A stretch of DNA of 64,000 bases from Sequoia sempervirens (taxonomy: Eukaryota; Streptophyta; Pinopsida; Cupressales; Cupressaceae), in NCBI GenBank assembly GCA_007258455.2, contig VDFB02047230.1:159906635-159970634 (forward strand). Reading direction: 5' to 3'. This document shows, piece by piece, positions 1-11,064 of the stretch. How positions within the stretch are numbered: the first letter of the stretch is position 1; every line of letters starts with the position of its first letter. Both the position numbers and the translations under genes were made by a program. The notes beneath the pieces are model-generated. The model did not search any database, was not told where the DNA came from, and was given only the letters and a program-made list of their open reading frames with translations.

Positions 1-485
1 TAGGATTAGAAAGAGATTAATAGTGAATGAAATAATCATGTTAATTAACATTTGTGATTAATTATAAATGTTAGGAGCATGTGAGGGCGTCCAATATGAG
101 TTCCTAAATAATAGGGGCACATGGGGCACCCACATGGAAGGTGGAACCCACCTTGAGTTAAGTTAACTATTTGGAGTAAAATATAACACTTTTGTAATGC
201 ATGTAAAGATCCTATAAGTTAGGGATTGATGTTTACATGCATGAATTTCACTTCAATTAAGTTCAATTCAGTTTAAAATCAGTTTAGTTCAATTCAGTTA
301 TGGTTCAGTTATCTTCATTTAGTTTTAGTTGAATGCTAGTTGACTTTAGTTAACTTGGAATGCATGACTAATGACTTGAGTTGCATGACATATAACAAGT
401 GAAAGAGAAGGAAGAAAAGGAGGACACAACGTTTGACATTTTAGATTAGTTGAAGCATATATGTGTTTAGATACCTCTATTTCAG
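1..485. other. Unassigned left edge, upstream of gypsy protease
   Basis: No gene is visible. Bases about 240-345 carry several imperfect copies of TTCAATTCAGTTT and TTTAGTT, a weak short-period repeat. The gag region expected upstream of a gypsy protease is not recognisable here, so the element is either truncated near 485 or its 5' half has decayed beyond recognition or lies outside the window. Confidence 0.5.
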
Positions 486-1553
486 GCCATCAAAGATGTT
501 CCAATCTATGGCAAGGAAATTAAGGAAGCATTCCTTAAGAAGCCAAGAAGGAAGAAGAAAGACCCCACTATGGTTCATGTGGTAGGACAACTAGCTAACA
601 TCATGCTTGGGAAAGTGATTGTTCCCAAGAATAATGATCTAGGGAGCTCAGTGATAGAAGTTGTCATAAATGGGATCCATATAAAGAATGCTCTGCTTGA
701 CTTGGGAGCAACAATAAATGTAATGACCAAGGATATCCTGAATCAACTAAATGTTGCAAGCATGAGACCTAATCCTACTATCTTGCAACTTGCTAATAGT
801 TCAACTATTAAACTTGATGGTGTAGTAGAGGACCTTGTGATAACTCTAGACTCATGGGAGTACCCAACATATTTCATAATTCTTTCTCCTAAAGCCACAC
901 TCAACGGGTACCCTATCATCCTAGGAAGACCATGGTTAGGAACAACAAATGCATATATTGGATGTAGGATAGGAGACATGACCATTTCTGATGGGAAGAG
1001 CACCAAAAAGATTGTTCTCTATCCTCTTGCTCAACCATCCCATGATCTAGATAATTCTATATGGCCACATGTTGGTGAAGAGGCTGAGGAAGTTAATTCT
1101 ATGGCACAACTTATGATGCTAGGAAAAATCTCTTTCATGCAGCTTCAAGATGAAGATGAAGTATTGTCTAACATAATTCATAATCATTGTGAAGTGGAGG
1201 AAGCATCATCTCCTCATTCTGCTACTCCAATCAAGACACTTCTGCCTACTTTTCCTACAACCACTCTTCTTGCAACAATAGGTATGTCTTATACATTGTT
1301 GCCACATGAACTCAAGGTACTAAGAATTAGTGAAATAGCTATGGTAGAGATAACTACACAAGTGCAAGTGGTAGAAGGAAAACATCTGCAGATCAACAGT
1401 AAATTGAGTGAAGAACAATGGTTGTCATTGACCAACTTACTGAGAACCCACCAACCTGCATTTGCATGGGACTATCATGATATGAAGGGATTGGACCCTA
1501 ATATTTGCACTCATAGAATTTACGTCAAAGATGATTTTACACCAGTGAGGTAG
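486..1553 (+). pseudogene. Ty3/gypsy (Athila/Tat-like) protease segment of gag-pol
   Basis: This is the aspartic protease part of a plant Ty3/gypsy polyprotein. The recognisable frame starts near 486 (AIKDVPIYGKEIKE..., then a basic stretch KKPRRKKKD) and is open to the TAG at 1551. From the ATG at 570 the active-site loop is residues 44-47, DLGA. This is the form usual in plant Athila/Tat-type elements, in place of DSGA/DTGA. The flap-side motif IILGRPWL follows at about residue 115. The carboxy part runs into the RT linker, with LRTHQPAFAWDY just before the RT domain. The stop at 1551 sits where family members read on into RT, so the frame is broken rather than ended. No retroviral-type envelope is implied. 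The family call is firm; the lineage (Athila/Tat) is inferred from DLGA and from the extra frame downstream. Confidence 0.88.
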
Positions 1554-2779
1554 TTGTAAAGAAGAATTAACCTTGCATTAAGAGAAATTGCAAAAGGAGA
1601 ACTACAAAAATTGCTAGATACAGGATTTATCTACCCCATCTCAGATAGCCAATGGTTGTCTTCATTGGTGATTGTGCCCAAAAAGGGAGGGACGTGGTGA
1701 GTTTGTGTTGATTGCAAGGAACTCAATGTTTCCACCAAAAAGGACCATTTTCCCTTACCCTTCATAGATCAAGTTTTGGACTCACTTGCAAGAAAATAAT
1801 ACTTTTCTTTTCTAAATGGCTTTAGTGGATATAACCAGATCCAAATTGCACTAGAGGACTGGGAGAATACCACCTTTACCTATCCATAGGGAACCTATTC
1901 CTACTCAGTACTTCCATTTGGCTTATGCAATGCACCTGCAACTTTTCAGAGGGCAGTCACTAGCATATTTTCAGATATTTCTCATGATTGCATAGAAATT
2001 TATATGGATGATTTCACCACCTATGGTGTTGATTTCAATGAAGCATTGGAGAATCTCAGGAGAGTCCTACAAAGATGTGAAGACCACAATATATCTCTAA
2101 ACAGTGAAAAGTGCTTCATGATGATGCAGTAAGGTATAGTCCTTGGCCACTAAGAGATGATTGTACACCAATGAGGTAGTTGTAAAGAAGAATTAGCCCT
2201 ACACTAAGAGAAATTGCAAAAGAAGAACTACAAAAATTGCTAGATGCAGGATTTATCTACCCCATCTCAGATAGCCAGTGGGTGTATTCATTGGTGATTG
2301 TTTCCAAAAAGGGAGGGAAGTGGTGAGTTTGTGTTGATTTCAGGGAACTCAATGTTGCCACCAAAAAGGACCATTTTCCCTTACCCTTCACAGATCAAGT
2401 TTTGGACTCACTTGCAAGAAAACAATGCTTTTCTTTTCTAAATGGCTTTAGTGGCTATAACCAGATCCAAATTGCACCTGAGGACCAAGAGAAGACCACC
2501 TTTACCTATCCATAGGGAACCTATGCCTACTCAGTACTTCCATTTGGCTTATGCAATGCACCTATAACTTTTCAGAGGGCAGTCACTAGCATATTTTCAG
2601 ATATTTCTCATGATTGCATGGAAATTTATATGGATCATTTCACCACCTATGGTGCTGATTTCAATGAAGCATTGGAGAATCTCAAGAGATTCCTACAGAG
2701 ATGTGAAGACCACAATCTATCTCTAAATAGTGAAAAGTGTTTCATGATGATGCAGTAAGGTGTAGTCCTTGGCCACTGC
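1528..2779 (+). repeat. 626-bp tandem duplication within the RT domain
   Basis: Bases 1528-2153 and 2154-2779 are direct tandem copies. Anchor words recur at a constant 626-bp spacing: the ACACC-(A/G)TGAGGTAGTTG word at 1539 and 2165, CAGTAAGG at 2127 and 2753. The copies differ by scattered substitutions, so the event is old. The junction is at ATGATT (1531 / 2157). Confidence 0.92.
1554..2153 (+). pseudogene. Gypsy reverse transcriptase, tandem copy 1
   Basis: Reverse transcriptase domain in the same frame as the protease. Visible motifs are a KKGG-W-VCVD segment (about 1680-1712), FLNGFSGYNQI (about 1813-1845), LPFGLCNAPATFQRA (about 1910-1955) and the catalytic IYMDDF, with the YMDD codons at 2001-2012. 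There is no frameshift, but stops occur at 1557 (TAA), 1698 (TGA), 1797 (TAA), 1887 (TAG) and 2130 (TAA). The TGA replaces the Arg of the W-R-V-C-V-D motif and the TAG replaces a Gln in YPQGTY, both simple C-to-T changes. At 1797 the second tandem copy still has CAA. This is the first of two tandem copies; the unit is 626 bp. Confidence 0.88.
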
Positions 2780-2821
2780 ATCTCTCACAAAGGAATTCAA
2801 ATAGATCCTGCAAAGATTGAG
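2154..2821 (+). pseudogene. Gypsy reverse transcriptase, tandem copy 2
   Basis: This is a second, diverged copy of the RT domain directly after the first. It shows the same motifs in order (KKGG-W-VCVD, FLNGFSGYNQI, LPFGLCNAP). The catalytic box reads IYMDHF because the last Asp codon of YMDD is CAT (2627-2638), so this copy lacks a catalytic carboxylate. Because the unit is 626 bp, not a multiple of three, this copy lies one frame over from copy 1, and the frame of copy 2 is the one that continues into RNase H. One ancestral RT was therefore duplicated inside an element that was probably already inactive. Confidence 0.87.
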
Positions 2822-3430
2822 GTGATCACAAATCTTCCTACACTTGCAAAACAAAAAGATGTTAGGAGTTTTTTGGGCCATGCAAGCTATTATGGGAATT
2901 TCATCAAGGATTTCAACAAAATAGCAACACCATTGTATACTCTTCTCACTAAAGATGCTAAGTTTCAATGGACTGAAGATTGTGATAAGGCATTTTCTAA
3001 TTTGAAGGCAACTTTGACTCATGCTCCTATACTCAAAGGTCCTAATTGCGAGATTCCTTTCCACATCCATATAGATACATCAGACTATGCCATAGGAGTA
3101 GTCTTAGGGTAGAAAGGAGCTATTGAAAATGCTATTTTTTTTGTCAGCAAAAACTTGCAAGGAGCCAAATTCAATTATACAATGACAGAAAAGGGAAATG
3201 CTGGAAATAATCTATGCCCTCAACAAATTCATGCACTACATAATAGGTTACCAAATCCTTGTGCATACAAATCATGCATCCATTAGGTATCTCGTGAATA
3301 AACCTTGATCTCAAGTAGGCTAGAAAGATGGCTATTGTTGATGCAAGAGTATGACATAACCATTGGTGATAAACTAGGAAAGGCCAATGTTGTTGTAGAC
3401 TTTCTTTCACGGCTAACTATATTAGAGGAT
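2822..3430 (+). pseudogene. Gypsy RNase H domain
   Basis: Downstream RT connection and RNase H of the same element. The segment opens with the usual connection motif (K-DVRSFLGHASYYGNFIKDFN, about 2855-2925) and PLYTLLTKDAKFQW. RNase H begins at FHIHIDTSDYAIGVVLG (about 3055-3110). The next codon, TAG at 3110, replaces the Gln that normally follows this motif. A frameshift near 3190 splits the YTVTEKE-type motif. The end is recognisable as RWLLLMQEYDITIGDKLGKANVV-DFLSRL up to about 3410. At least three lesions make it non-functional. Confidence 0.86.
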
Positions 3431-3639
3431 AATCAGATCATAGATGACTCTTTCCCTAACGAACACTTATTTTCCATCAGTGTACAAACACCCTGGTATG
3501 TTGACATAGCTAACTATCTGGTCATAGGGAGAGTTCCTCCTCACTTCTTTCCAAAAGAGAGAAGGGTGCTCATTGAAAAATCATTTCCTTTTTCATGGAT
3601 TGTAGGATGTTTATTTTATACTGGACCAGACCATGTCAT

Positions 3640-4704
3640 GAGGAGATGTGTGAAGGAAGATGAGATATGATATTTTGCATGCATGTCACAACGAACTATG
3701 TGGAGGACATTTTGCAGCCAAGAGGACAACAATGAAGATTCTAAATACAGGATATTGCTAGCCAACACTCCACAAGGATGCAGGGAGATATACAAGAAAG
3801 TGTGATAGATTCCAAAGGATGGGAAAGCCAACCAAATCTAATGAGATTCCCCTTTACCCTCAGGTAGTAATCACTCCATTTGACAAGTGGGGATTAGACT
3901 TTGTAGGACCCATTGATCCTCCATCCAATGGTAAGTCTTATATCTTAGTATGTACTGATTATGTGAACTTCTATATGAGGAGATTTTCACAAGGTATGGA
4001 GTTCCAAGAGAGATAGTGACTGACCAAGGGGATCAATTTACATCAACCCTTGTTGCAGCACTCGTCAATGAGTACAACATATGGCACAAGAAGTCTACTC
4101 CTTATCACCCCTAGGCCAATGACCAAGTTGAGGTGACTAACAAGGAAATTGAAGTCATTCTGACCAAAATGGTGGCTATTTATAAGAAGGATTGGGAAAA
4201 TAGGCTGCCAAAAGTTGTTTGGGCCTATAGGAAAACCAGGAAAACAACTACAAGCTTCACACCATTTGAGTTGTTGTATGGAAAGACTGCTATGATTCCC
4301 ATTGGATTTGAGCATAAAATGCTTAGGACTACAATGGACTTGGGGATGGACATCTCTAAAGTACAAAGAGACAGAATCATGCAACTCAATGCATTGGATG
4401 AAATGAGGAAGGAAACCTTGCATCATATAGAGGTAATGCAGAATCAAAGAATTAAGTAGCATGAAAATTTCTTTAAGGACAATAAATTCCAACCAGGAGA
4501 TTGGGCCCTGCTCTATGACTCAAGGTATTAGGATAATGCAGGAAAATTGCAGACAAGGTGGCTAGGAACATATGAGGTTGCTGAAGTATTCCCCAATGGT
4601 GTTGTTCAGCTCACTACTATTGACCCGATAAGATTTAAGCTGCTTGTCAATGGTCATCGCCTCAAATTGTATCACAAGCCAACTTCCAAGGAAGAATGCT
4701 TGTA
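3640..4704 (+). pseudogene. Gypsy integrase (zinc finger, DDE core, C-terminal domain)
   Basis: Integrase of the same gypsy element. An HHCC-type zinc finger is recognisable at about 3675-3815 (HACHNE..GGHFA... then CDRF, where the last Cys is Phe). The catalytic core follows: WGLDFVGPI (about 3888-3914), CTDYV, VTDQGDQF with the second Asp at 4022-4024, and NDQVEVTNKEIE with the Glu near 4130. Then come WAYRKTRKTTTSFTPFELLYGK (about 4218-4282) and the C-terminal segment RWLGTYEVAEVFPNG...VNGHRLKLY to 4704. Stops (for example TAG in HPQAN at about 4112) and frameshifts near 4000 and 4460 make it a pseudogene. The order PR-RT-RH-IN is that of Ty3/gypsy, not copia. Confidence 0.9.
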
Positions 4705-5516
4705 ATAATTCACTCAACATGCAACACCTAAACTTCTTGCAGTCAAAGGAAGTGGACCTAGTGTCCCTTCTTTTAGCTAATTAAGGTATGCAATTTGTCA
4801 TAATAAAGACTTCCACTCCTTTGGGGGTCCACTTCTTCGCCCATCCACCCATCCATCTCCACCTTTCTCTCTCTTTCTTCACATCTCCATCATTTCACTT
4901 CATTCCATCATCACTCCACTTCATTCCACTCCACTTTCATTAATTGCTCAACCAACCTCTCAAAAGGTTACTAATACTTTCTCTATAATCTTTGTAGTAG
5001 ATCTTCCAAGAATCCAGGTACATGCACATCAAGTTTTTATCTCTTAATTATCTTTTAGTATATTCATTTAATTGTTGTAAATTGATATAGATGTTCTCCA
5101 TAGCATGCCATTATTCCTTGCCCTATCAAATTTTCATAACTCTCACACATGTGAGGACACATGCTCAAATCTAGGTTGGGGGGAAAAAGTGTGAATGTTA
5201 TGTCCATGTGTCTGTCCATGTTGGCTCACATTAGCAAAGTTTAAATTGAGTCGGTTCAAATTCTGAGTGAGATGACGACTCACATGTGTGAGGTGATATC
5301 AACCACTGCCATTTTTCTTGATTATAGCCCTCATTGATTACTCCTTTATTTCCTTTATTACTCTCATCATAATCTTAAGCCAAAAAAGGTAAAATTCAGA
5401 AAACATCGATGTTTGAAATTTAGTAGTGTTGTAGGAAAGGGAAATTGGGCTTTTAGTCAGAGATTGTAGGAAGAGAAACTTTGCAGAGTGATTGTTTGAT
5501 TACAGGAATCTAAACA
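4705..5516 (+). other. Spacer between integrase and third frame, with internal polypurine tract
   Basis: No coding signal. A pyrimidine-rich stretch with repeated CCATCCA/TTCATTCCA words lies at about 4835-4940. At 5173-5186 the purine run GGTTGGGGGGAAAAAG closely resembles the real 3' polypurine tract at 11748-11759. Plant gypsy elements with an extra downstream frame sometimes carry such a second tract. Whether it ever primed plus-strand synthesis is unknown. Confidence 0.5.
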
Positions 5517-7220
5517 ATGAGAGGTGGGTTAATCAAGAATGAACCCACAATTCATGATGTATTACTACAAGATGCACTTTCATAGGCTGAATTTAGAAAC
5601 TACAACTGGTTAGACTATTTCATGAAGCTTAATGGTTTTGATGAAAATGTTGCATTGGAATTTTCCCAGACATTGTCTGAAGGAAAGGCCATGGTGAAAG
5701 GGTTGGAAGTAATGGCTACTGAAGAAAGAATTGTCAAATTTATAGGGTTTCCTACTGACAGTGAAAATTGCCTTGCTTCTAGAGACACTGGGTCAGCTAG
5801 GGCCAAATTAACAGAACCTGGTGACCCTCCATTTAGTGTGGAAAAACAAGGTGCAAAAAGAACCTCTCTGCCTGAGCCATGGAAGCAAGTAGCTATTCAT
5901 ATTGTAAAGTACATTACTTGTGAAGGTTTCTAATCGAATCTACACTTTGTGCATTTCAAACTTCTGAATCATATGAGGCATGAGAGAAAAATGAATGTGC
6001 CAAATGTGTTATACCACCTTCTCTCAATCATGGTGGCTGAGACCCAAAAAGGTAGGGATAATTCCATTTCCCACCATTGTTTGATCAAATTGTTAGTTGA
6101 AAAGTATTTGCATGATGTGTTTGACATGACTTGGGAAGAATTCTTAAAAATTGATCAAATTTGACCAAAACATTTACGACCTATGGTTTTTCCTCAACCT
6201 CATAGGGCTAGTAGAAGATTGAGCATGACTAAAGTTACTCCTGGTGCTTCAACTTCTAGCATGGTCCCTAGTGTAAACCCTCCTACAACTGAACAAACCA
6301 TAGAGATTAGCTCTTTTGAGGTAGAGCATTCAAATAAAGAAAGTTCCTCTTCAAATTTTGATGATGATGTTCCTCTTGGCATCTTAATGAGAACTAGGGA
6401 ACAAAAGAAAGAGGTAGAAATAAAGAAGGGAAAAAATAAAAAGTAAATTGTAGGAAAGAGAGTGCCAAGCTCTAAGAAACAAAAGGTTGACACTGTTCTT
6501 GTAGCCGAAGAAGAACATGAGAGCCCTCCTAGAAAATCAAGACTAGTTGGGCTAGCCTTTCGTGTGTCTCTGTAGGGAAGCCCTAGGAATAGAGAAACAT
6601 CACAAGAGGATACAGAGGCCCCAATGGGGTAGGTAAATATCGAGGAAAAGGACATATTTGAGGAGGCAACAGACATAACACTGGCAGATCTTGCTAATAT
6701 CATTGAACAAGTTGAAATTCAAGAGTTTGAGGAAAATCATGAGCTCCAATAGCAAGACCATATGCAAAAATTCCTATAGCAAGAGGAAGAGCTAGAACAA
6801 GAGACCCTGTAGCTAGAATTGGGAGAATAGTTAGCACTCCTACAATCGACATTGGCCGAACATTCAAAATTCCTACAGCTAGTGCTACAAGAAGAGCAAG
6901 CATCTGTGCTAGGAAAAATTCTGGTAGGAATATAGACCCTCTAATTTTTCAATGCACATGGTAGCTATGAATTTATGGAAAGAGATGCAAAGAAGGGAAG
7001 AAGAATGGAAGGAGGAGAAACACGGGTAGAGAAAGAAATTCAAAAGAGAGATGAGGAGATTGAAGACAAGGATGCAAAAATTGCTACTTTAAAGAAGAAG
7101 GTGGACAATATGATAGGCTTGGTACATCAAATATTAGAATGCATAACTCCTCCAAGGGTTTATACCTTGTATTTGAAGGAGAAGTATCTTTCTTCTAAAC
7201 TAGCAAGGATTTTAAACTAG
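5517..7220 (+). pseudogene. Third long frame of the gypsy element (plant transposon-type protein), riddled with TAG
   Basis: A single frame starts at the ATG at 5517 and can be followed for about 568 codons without a frameshift. It is broken by TAG at 5583, 6573, 6630, 6750, 6777, 6810, 6828, 6933 and 7218, TAA at 5931, 6444 and 6942, and TGA at 6162. The first third (ERIVKFIGFP; LPEPWKQVAIHIVKYITCEG; LNHMRHERKMNVPNVLYHLL; HHCLIKLLV) resembles the extra protein found downstream of pol in Athila-like elements and annotated as a putative plant transposon protein. A Ser/Thr/Pro-rich linker follows, then a Gln/Glu/Leu-rich probable coiled coil (about 6700-6930) and a Lys/Glu-rich helix (6975-7110). 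Function is unknown. The downstream end is displaced by the inserted DNA transposon and appears to resume at 11441. Confidence 0.72.
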
Positions 7221-7230
7221 CAAGGATTTT
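7197..7230 (+). repeat. 17-bp tandem duplication ending the third frame
   Basis: The word AAACTAGCAAGGATTTT occurs twice in a row. The duplication shifts the frame of the third protein: upstream the frame ends with TAG at 7218, and downstream (7238 onward) the similar reading is in another frame. It looks like a slippage product. Confidence 0.8.
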
Positions 7231-7320
7231 TTCAAGTTTGAATCCTTCCATTGAGACTCTTAAAATTTTCAATGCTTATTGGATTGCTCCTCTTGAAATG
7301 AAGAATTTCACTAGTAGAAG

Positions 7321-7545
7321 TTGGAAAATAAATGACTACGTGACTAAAATTTTTAGTCATGCGACTAAAAATTTTAGTCACATGACTAACACTAGTAGAA
7401 TTTGGCAAATAAATGACTAATTTGGTCATTTATAAGTGACTAAATTGTTCATCGGGTAAAATCACAACTAAATGACTAAATAAATGACTAATATCAGATA
7501 ATTAAAAATGACTAAATAATTGACTAAATTAATGACTATTACTCT
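7321..7545. repeat. Left subterminal TGACTAAA array and terminal inverted repeat
   Basis: About ten copies of (A)TGACTAA(A/T), in direct orientation or as the complement TTTAGTCA, occur in 225 bp. They include the mirror pair around GACTAAAATTTTTAGTCA at about 7342. The inverted-repeat partner of 7390-7425 is at 11405-11440. Confidence 0.8.
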
Positions 7546-8009
7546 ATTATTTTTTCTTTCAAATTTGATCATAATCCATAGAGATTAAGACCTCCTCATG
7601 GAACCCCTACCTAAGGGGACCATTTGGCTTCCTAGGTTGTTTGATGCACCAAAAATACTTACTGTGTGGAAGGCATTGGCTCTCGGTGCAGTTTTAAGGC
7701 CTTCACATATTTTATAAAAAAATTAACATTTACATTCTTTAACTTTTATTACTCATTATGTTAATGAATCATTAATGTTTTTAACTATGATTTGAAGCCA
7801 GTTTGATTTTCCTGTTGTGTTAACATGTCAAATGTATCAAAGAACAATTGTGGTCAATTTCACTAATAAAATATGATTTAAACAATCCAATTGCATTTCG
7901 AGGGCTATCTTTTATTTCAAAACACAAATAAAGATGACTAAATAATTAGTCACATATAAAAATTAGACAATATGATATTAAAGTGGTTAATTAAAAAAAA
8001 TTGAATTGA

Positions 8010-8235
8010 GGGAGTGTATTGTATTATAATATAATATAATAATAATAATATATTATATTATAATACAATATATTATAATAATAAATTATAATATAATATA
8101 ATATTATTATTATATATAATATATTATATAATAATATAATATAATTGTTATATTATAATATAATATAATTTTTATATTATAATATAAATATAATATTTAT
8201 ATTATAATATAAATATAATATTATAATATATTTAA
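8010..8235. repeat. AT microsatellite inside the CACTA-like element
   Basis: An almost pure run of TATAATA/AATATAAT units. It has no strand meaning and no coding potential. It is self-complementary enough to form hairpins. Confidence 0.9.
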
Positions 8236-9480
8236 AAGTGGGAGATTTAATTTTGAAATCAAAATCAAATGAAGGAAATGAAGTAAAGAAGTGGGAAAGT
8301 GGGCTAAGGTATTTGACTTTTCTAATAAAAATCATAAAAGGTACCTATTTTCTTTAATACAATGTGAAAAATCAACCATTCAGCCTAGGGTAATGAAAAA
8401 AACCTAAATCAAAAAGAAACCAAGCCCTAATCCCATTTCATTTTTCACTTGTATTTTTGGAGAAAACTTAACACTACCATGTCTGGGTAGGGTTTGAGAG
8501 TGGAACGGTGACTCATTATGTTGTTTCTAATGATTTTCCTAAAAAAAAATCTTGCAAAGGTAAGTCTTTGGTTTTGAAACTGAAAAGTATTCTCCATTTT
8601 GAAGCATTTTATTGAGCTCACTTGGCCACCATTGAGTATTTTTCTGTTGTATTTCCTTTGCTTACCATTTGTTGATATCTCTCATCTTTGTTTGACCGCC
8701 ATTGGAGTATCTTTAAGGCTCATTTCTGAAGACTTTGGAGGGAATCTCCTTTACAACAATCGTGTGTAAGTTTCATTATTCTTATCTCTTAAATTTCTAT
8801 GAGAATAGGCTCGATTCGAGCTCAGTAGAGGCAATATGATAAAAACCCTCATATCTCCCTGCACAAATCTTGATGGGTTACTTTCTTTCTATAGAAAATG
8901 TAAAACTTTGCACTCTCAACTTACTATTTTCATTATTTTAAGGGTTTTTTGTGTTCTAATGGCCATGACCTTCATAGCATTTTGGGTATTTTTCTTTTTG
9001 TTCATTTTCTCTTCCTCATGGCTATGTGGTAGAGACCCAATACTTAATAATAAAAAAAAAAATTATACTTGACGTTTCCACAAAGGAAACTCCAAAAATT
9101 ATATAAATGGCATGCCTTGAAATTCTTTCTTTAATTTTCTTTTATGCTCTTCATCAAGTAAAGTGTCTGATTGTAAATGGGATAAATGACAGATTGGACA
9201 GGAGCAGCCAAAGTGTGTCTGAATTCTACTGAGAGAATTATTATATTTATTGGAAATCTTGATTTGAATAGAGGGCTTTGTTACATCTTCTTTCCACTTA
9301 ATAGCACAACTTTTGGCATTTCCTAAAATCTCTAGCCTATTTTCATTCATTTTCAGATTTTGTAAATAATCTAGGCTTGTATTCTTGAACCCATTTTATT
9401 CTCACAGTGCTTTCAATAATTTTGAGCACATTCACAGCTTCATAGTGTATCTTCCATTCATGGTTGCAGTCAATAATATA
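8236..9480. other. AT-rich interior of the CACTA-like element, no recognisable gene
   Basis: Short open stretches occur (for example 8836-9072 on +), but they show no domain and no codon signature. One hydrophobic stretch there (about 8935-9030) is low-complexity. A GT-rich 5'-UTR-like segment around 8480-8780 could be residual transposon leader. Nothing can be called. Confidence 0.5.
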
Positions 9481-9494
9481 CATTTAAATTTTTT

Positions 9495-10125
9495 TGAAGT
9501 TTTAAGTTTTTCTTAAATAATTTTATTACAATAGAATTTTAGTTATCAAGAGACATTCTAATAATTTTTTTAGTTTTTCTTAAATAATTTTATTACTAGC
9601 TTTGTTTTTTTGAAGCAATCTTTCTTTTTTAGTTTTTCTTTTTCATTAGAAAAGAAAAACATAAAAAGAAAGGTTGTTTTTATATCTAAATTAGTAATTG
9701 TTAAATTATAAATTAAAATTTAATTTAAATTTGGAATGAAATTTAATTTGAAAAGAAAAACTAAAAAAGAAAGGTTGCTTTTATATCTAAATTAGTAATT
9801 GTTAAATTAGAAATTAGAATTTAATTTAAATTTAGAATGAAATAATGAAATTTAAATTTAGAATGAAATTGAAGTTTTTAGTTTTTCTTAAATAATTTTA
9901 TTACAATATAATTTTAATTATCAAGAGACATTCTAATAATTTTTTTAGTTTTTCTTAAATAATTTTATTACTAGCTTAGTTTTTTTGAAGCAATCTTTCT
10001 TTTTTAGTTTTTCTTTTTCATTAGAAAAGAAAAACTAAAAAAGAAAGGTTGCTTTTATATCTAAATTAGTAATTGTTAAATTAGAAATTAGAATTTAATT
10101 TAAATTTAGAATGAAATTTAAGTTT
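9495..10125. repeat. Direct repeat pair with embedded hairpins
   Basis: A block beginning TTTTTCTTAAATAATTTTAT (about 9505) recurs at about 9880, and a third, partial copy lies at 9748-9835. Each full copy contains a near-perfect palindrome of CTTTCTTTTTTAGTTTTTCTT against its complement around CATTAG (about 9625-9676 and 10004-10050), with arms of about 24 bp. Confidence 0.82.
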
Positions 10126-10198
10126 TCAAGATATTGTGGTGATTCGATTTAAAGAATAATATAATAATTGAATCCAAAATAGAAAAAGTAGAGATTAC

Positions 10199-10660
10199 TT
10201 CTTTTGCAAATACATTTCTTTTGCAATATCACTAATTCTATGCATTTTTTATTTATTAGACTTACTTTGATAATCTAGTAATATATTTAAGATATTACTT
10301 TGATATTTATTCTTTTACAAATGCATTTCTTTTGCAATATCATTAATTCTATGCATTTTTATTTATTAGAATTATTCTAATGCTTATGGGTATTTGTATT
10401 TAAGATATTCATTGTTTATAGCTATTTAGTAATATGTTTATGGACGGTACATAGCAAGGAGATATTGCTCTGATAAACTAGTAATATTTAAGATCTTACT
10501 CTAATATTAATTCTTTTAAAAATGCATTTCTTTTGTAATATCATTAATTCTATACATTTTTATTTATTAGACTTACTCTAATGCTTATGGGTATATGCTT
10601 TTAAGATATTCGTTGTTTATGCTACCTAGTAATATGTTTATTTTTTGATTGTGGATAGGT
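10199..10660. repeat. About 200-bp degenerate tandem repeat
   Basis: The core ATTTCTTTTGCAATATCA-TTAATTCTA-GCATTTTTATTTATTAGA appears at about 10213, 10324 and 10520. TTAGTAATATGTTTA recurs at about 10428 and 10626. These are two and a half diverged copies, with no coding content. Confidence 0.78.
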
Positions 10661-11064
10661 ACAGAGCAAGGAGAAAATCTAAAACGAGTGCCTTACTAGA
10701 TGCATTTATAGCCCATCTCATGTGCAATAGTGGCATCACTGAAGACATACATTCACACCATTTAGTTTTAATTTTTTTTTCAATTTTAAAAGTATAAATC
10801 AACAGTTTGCATACTGCAAAATATTTTGTATTCAAAACTCTATATATAGTGTTCTTTGTAACATATTTTATATACAGTTTGAATATATAGAGAATTATTT
10901 TCCAATGTTGTTTCAATCCCAAATTTGTTGAAGTTTTAATAACATGAAAGCTTTAAAGTTTTATATTATTCAATCATAGAAGAATTTTCTCTTGGTTTGC
11001 AATTTCATAGACTAGTTATTGTAATAGTATTCTCCAAACATAAGAGTTTGCATACACATCTGAA

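Noticed and set aside
3171..4492. Reverse-strand frames over the gypsy RNase H and integrase
   Set aside because: They are antisense shadows of the + strand pol, without any domain.
5517..7220. Reassigned TAG (Gln) genetic code or programmed readthrough
   Set aside because: TAA and TGA stops occur in the same frame and CAG/CAA codons remain. Decay of methylated CAG explains it more simply.
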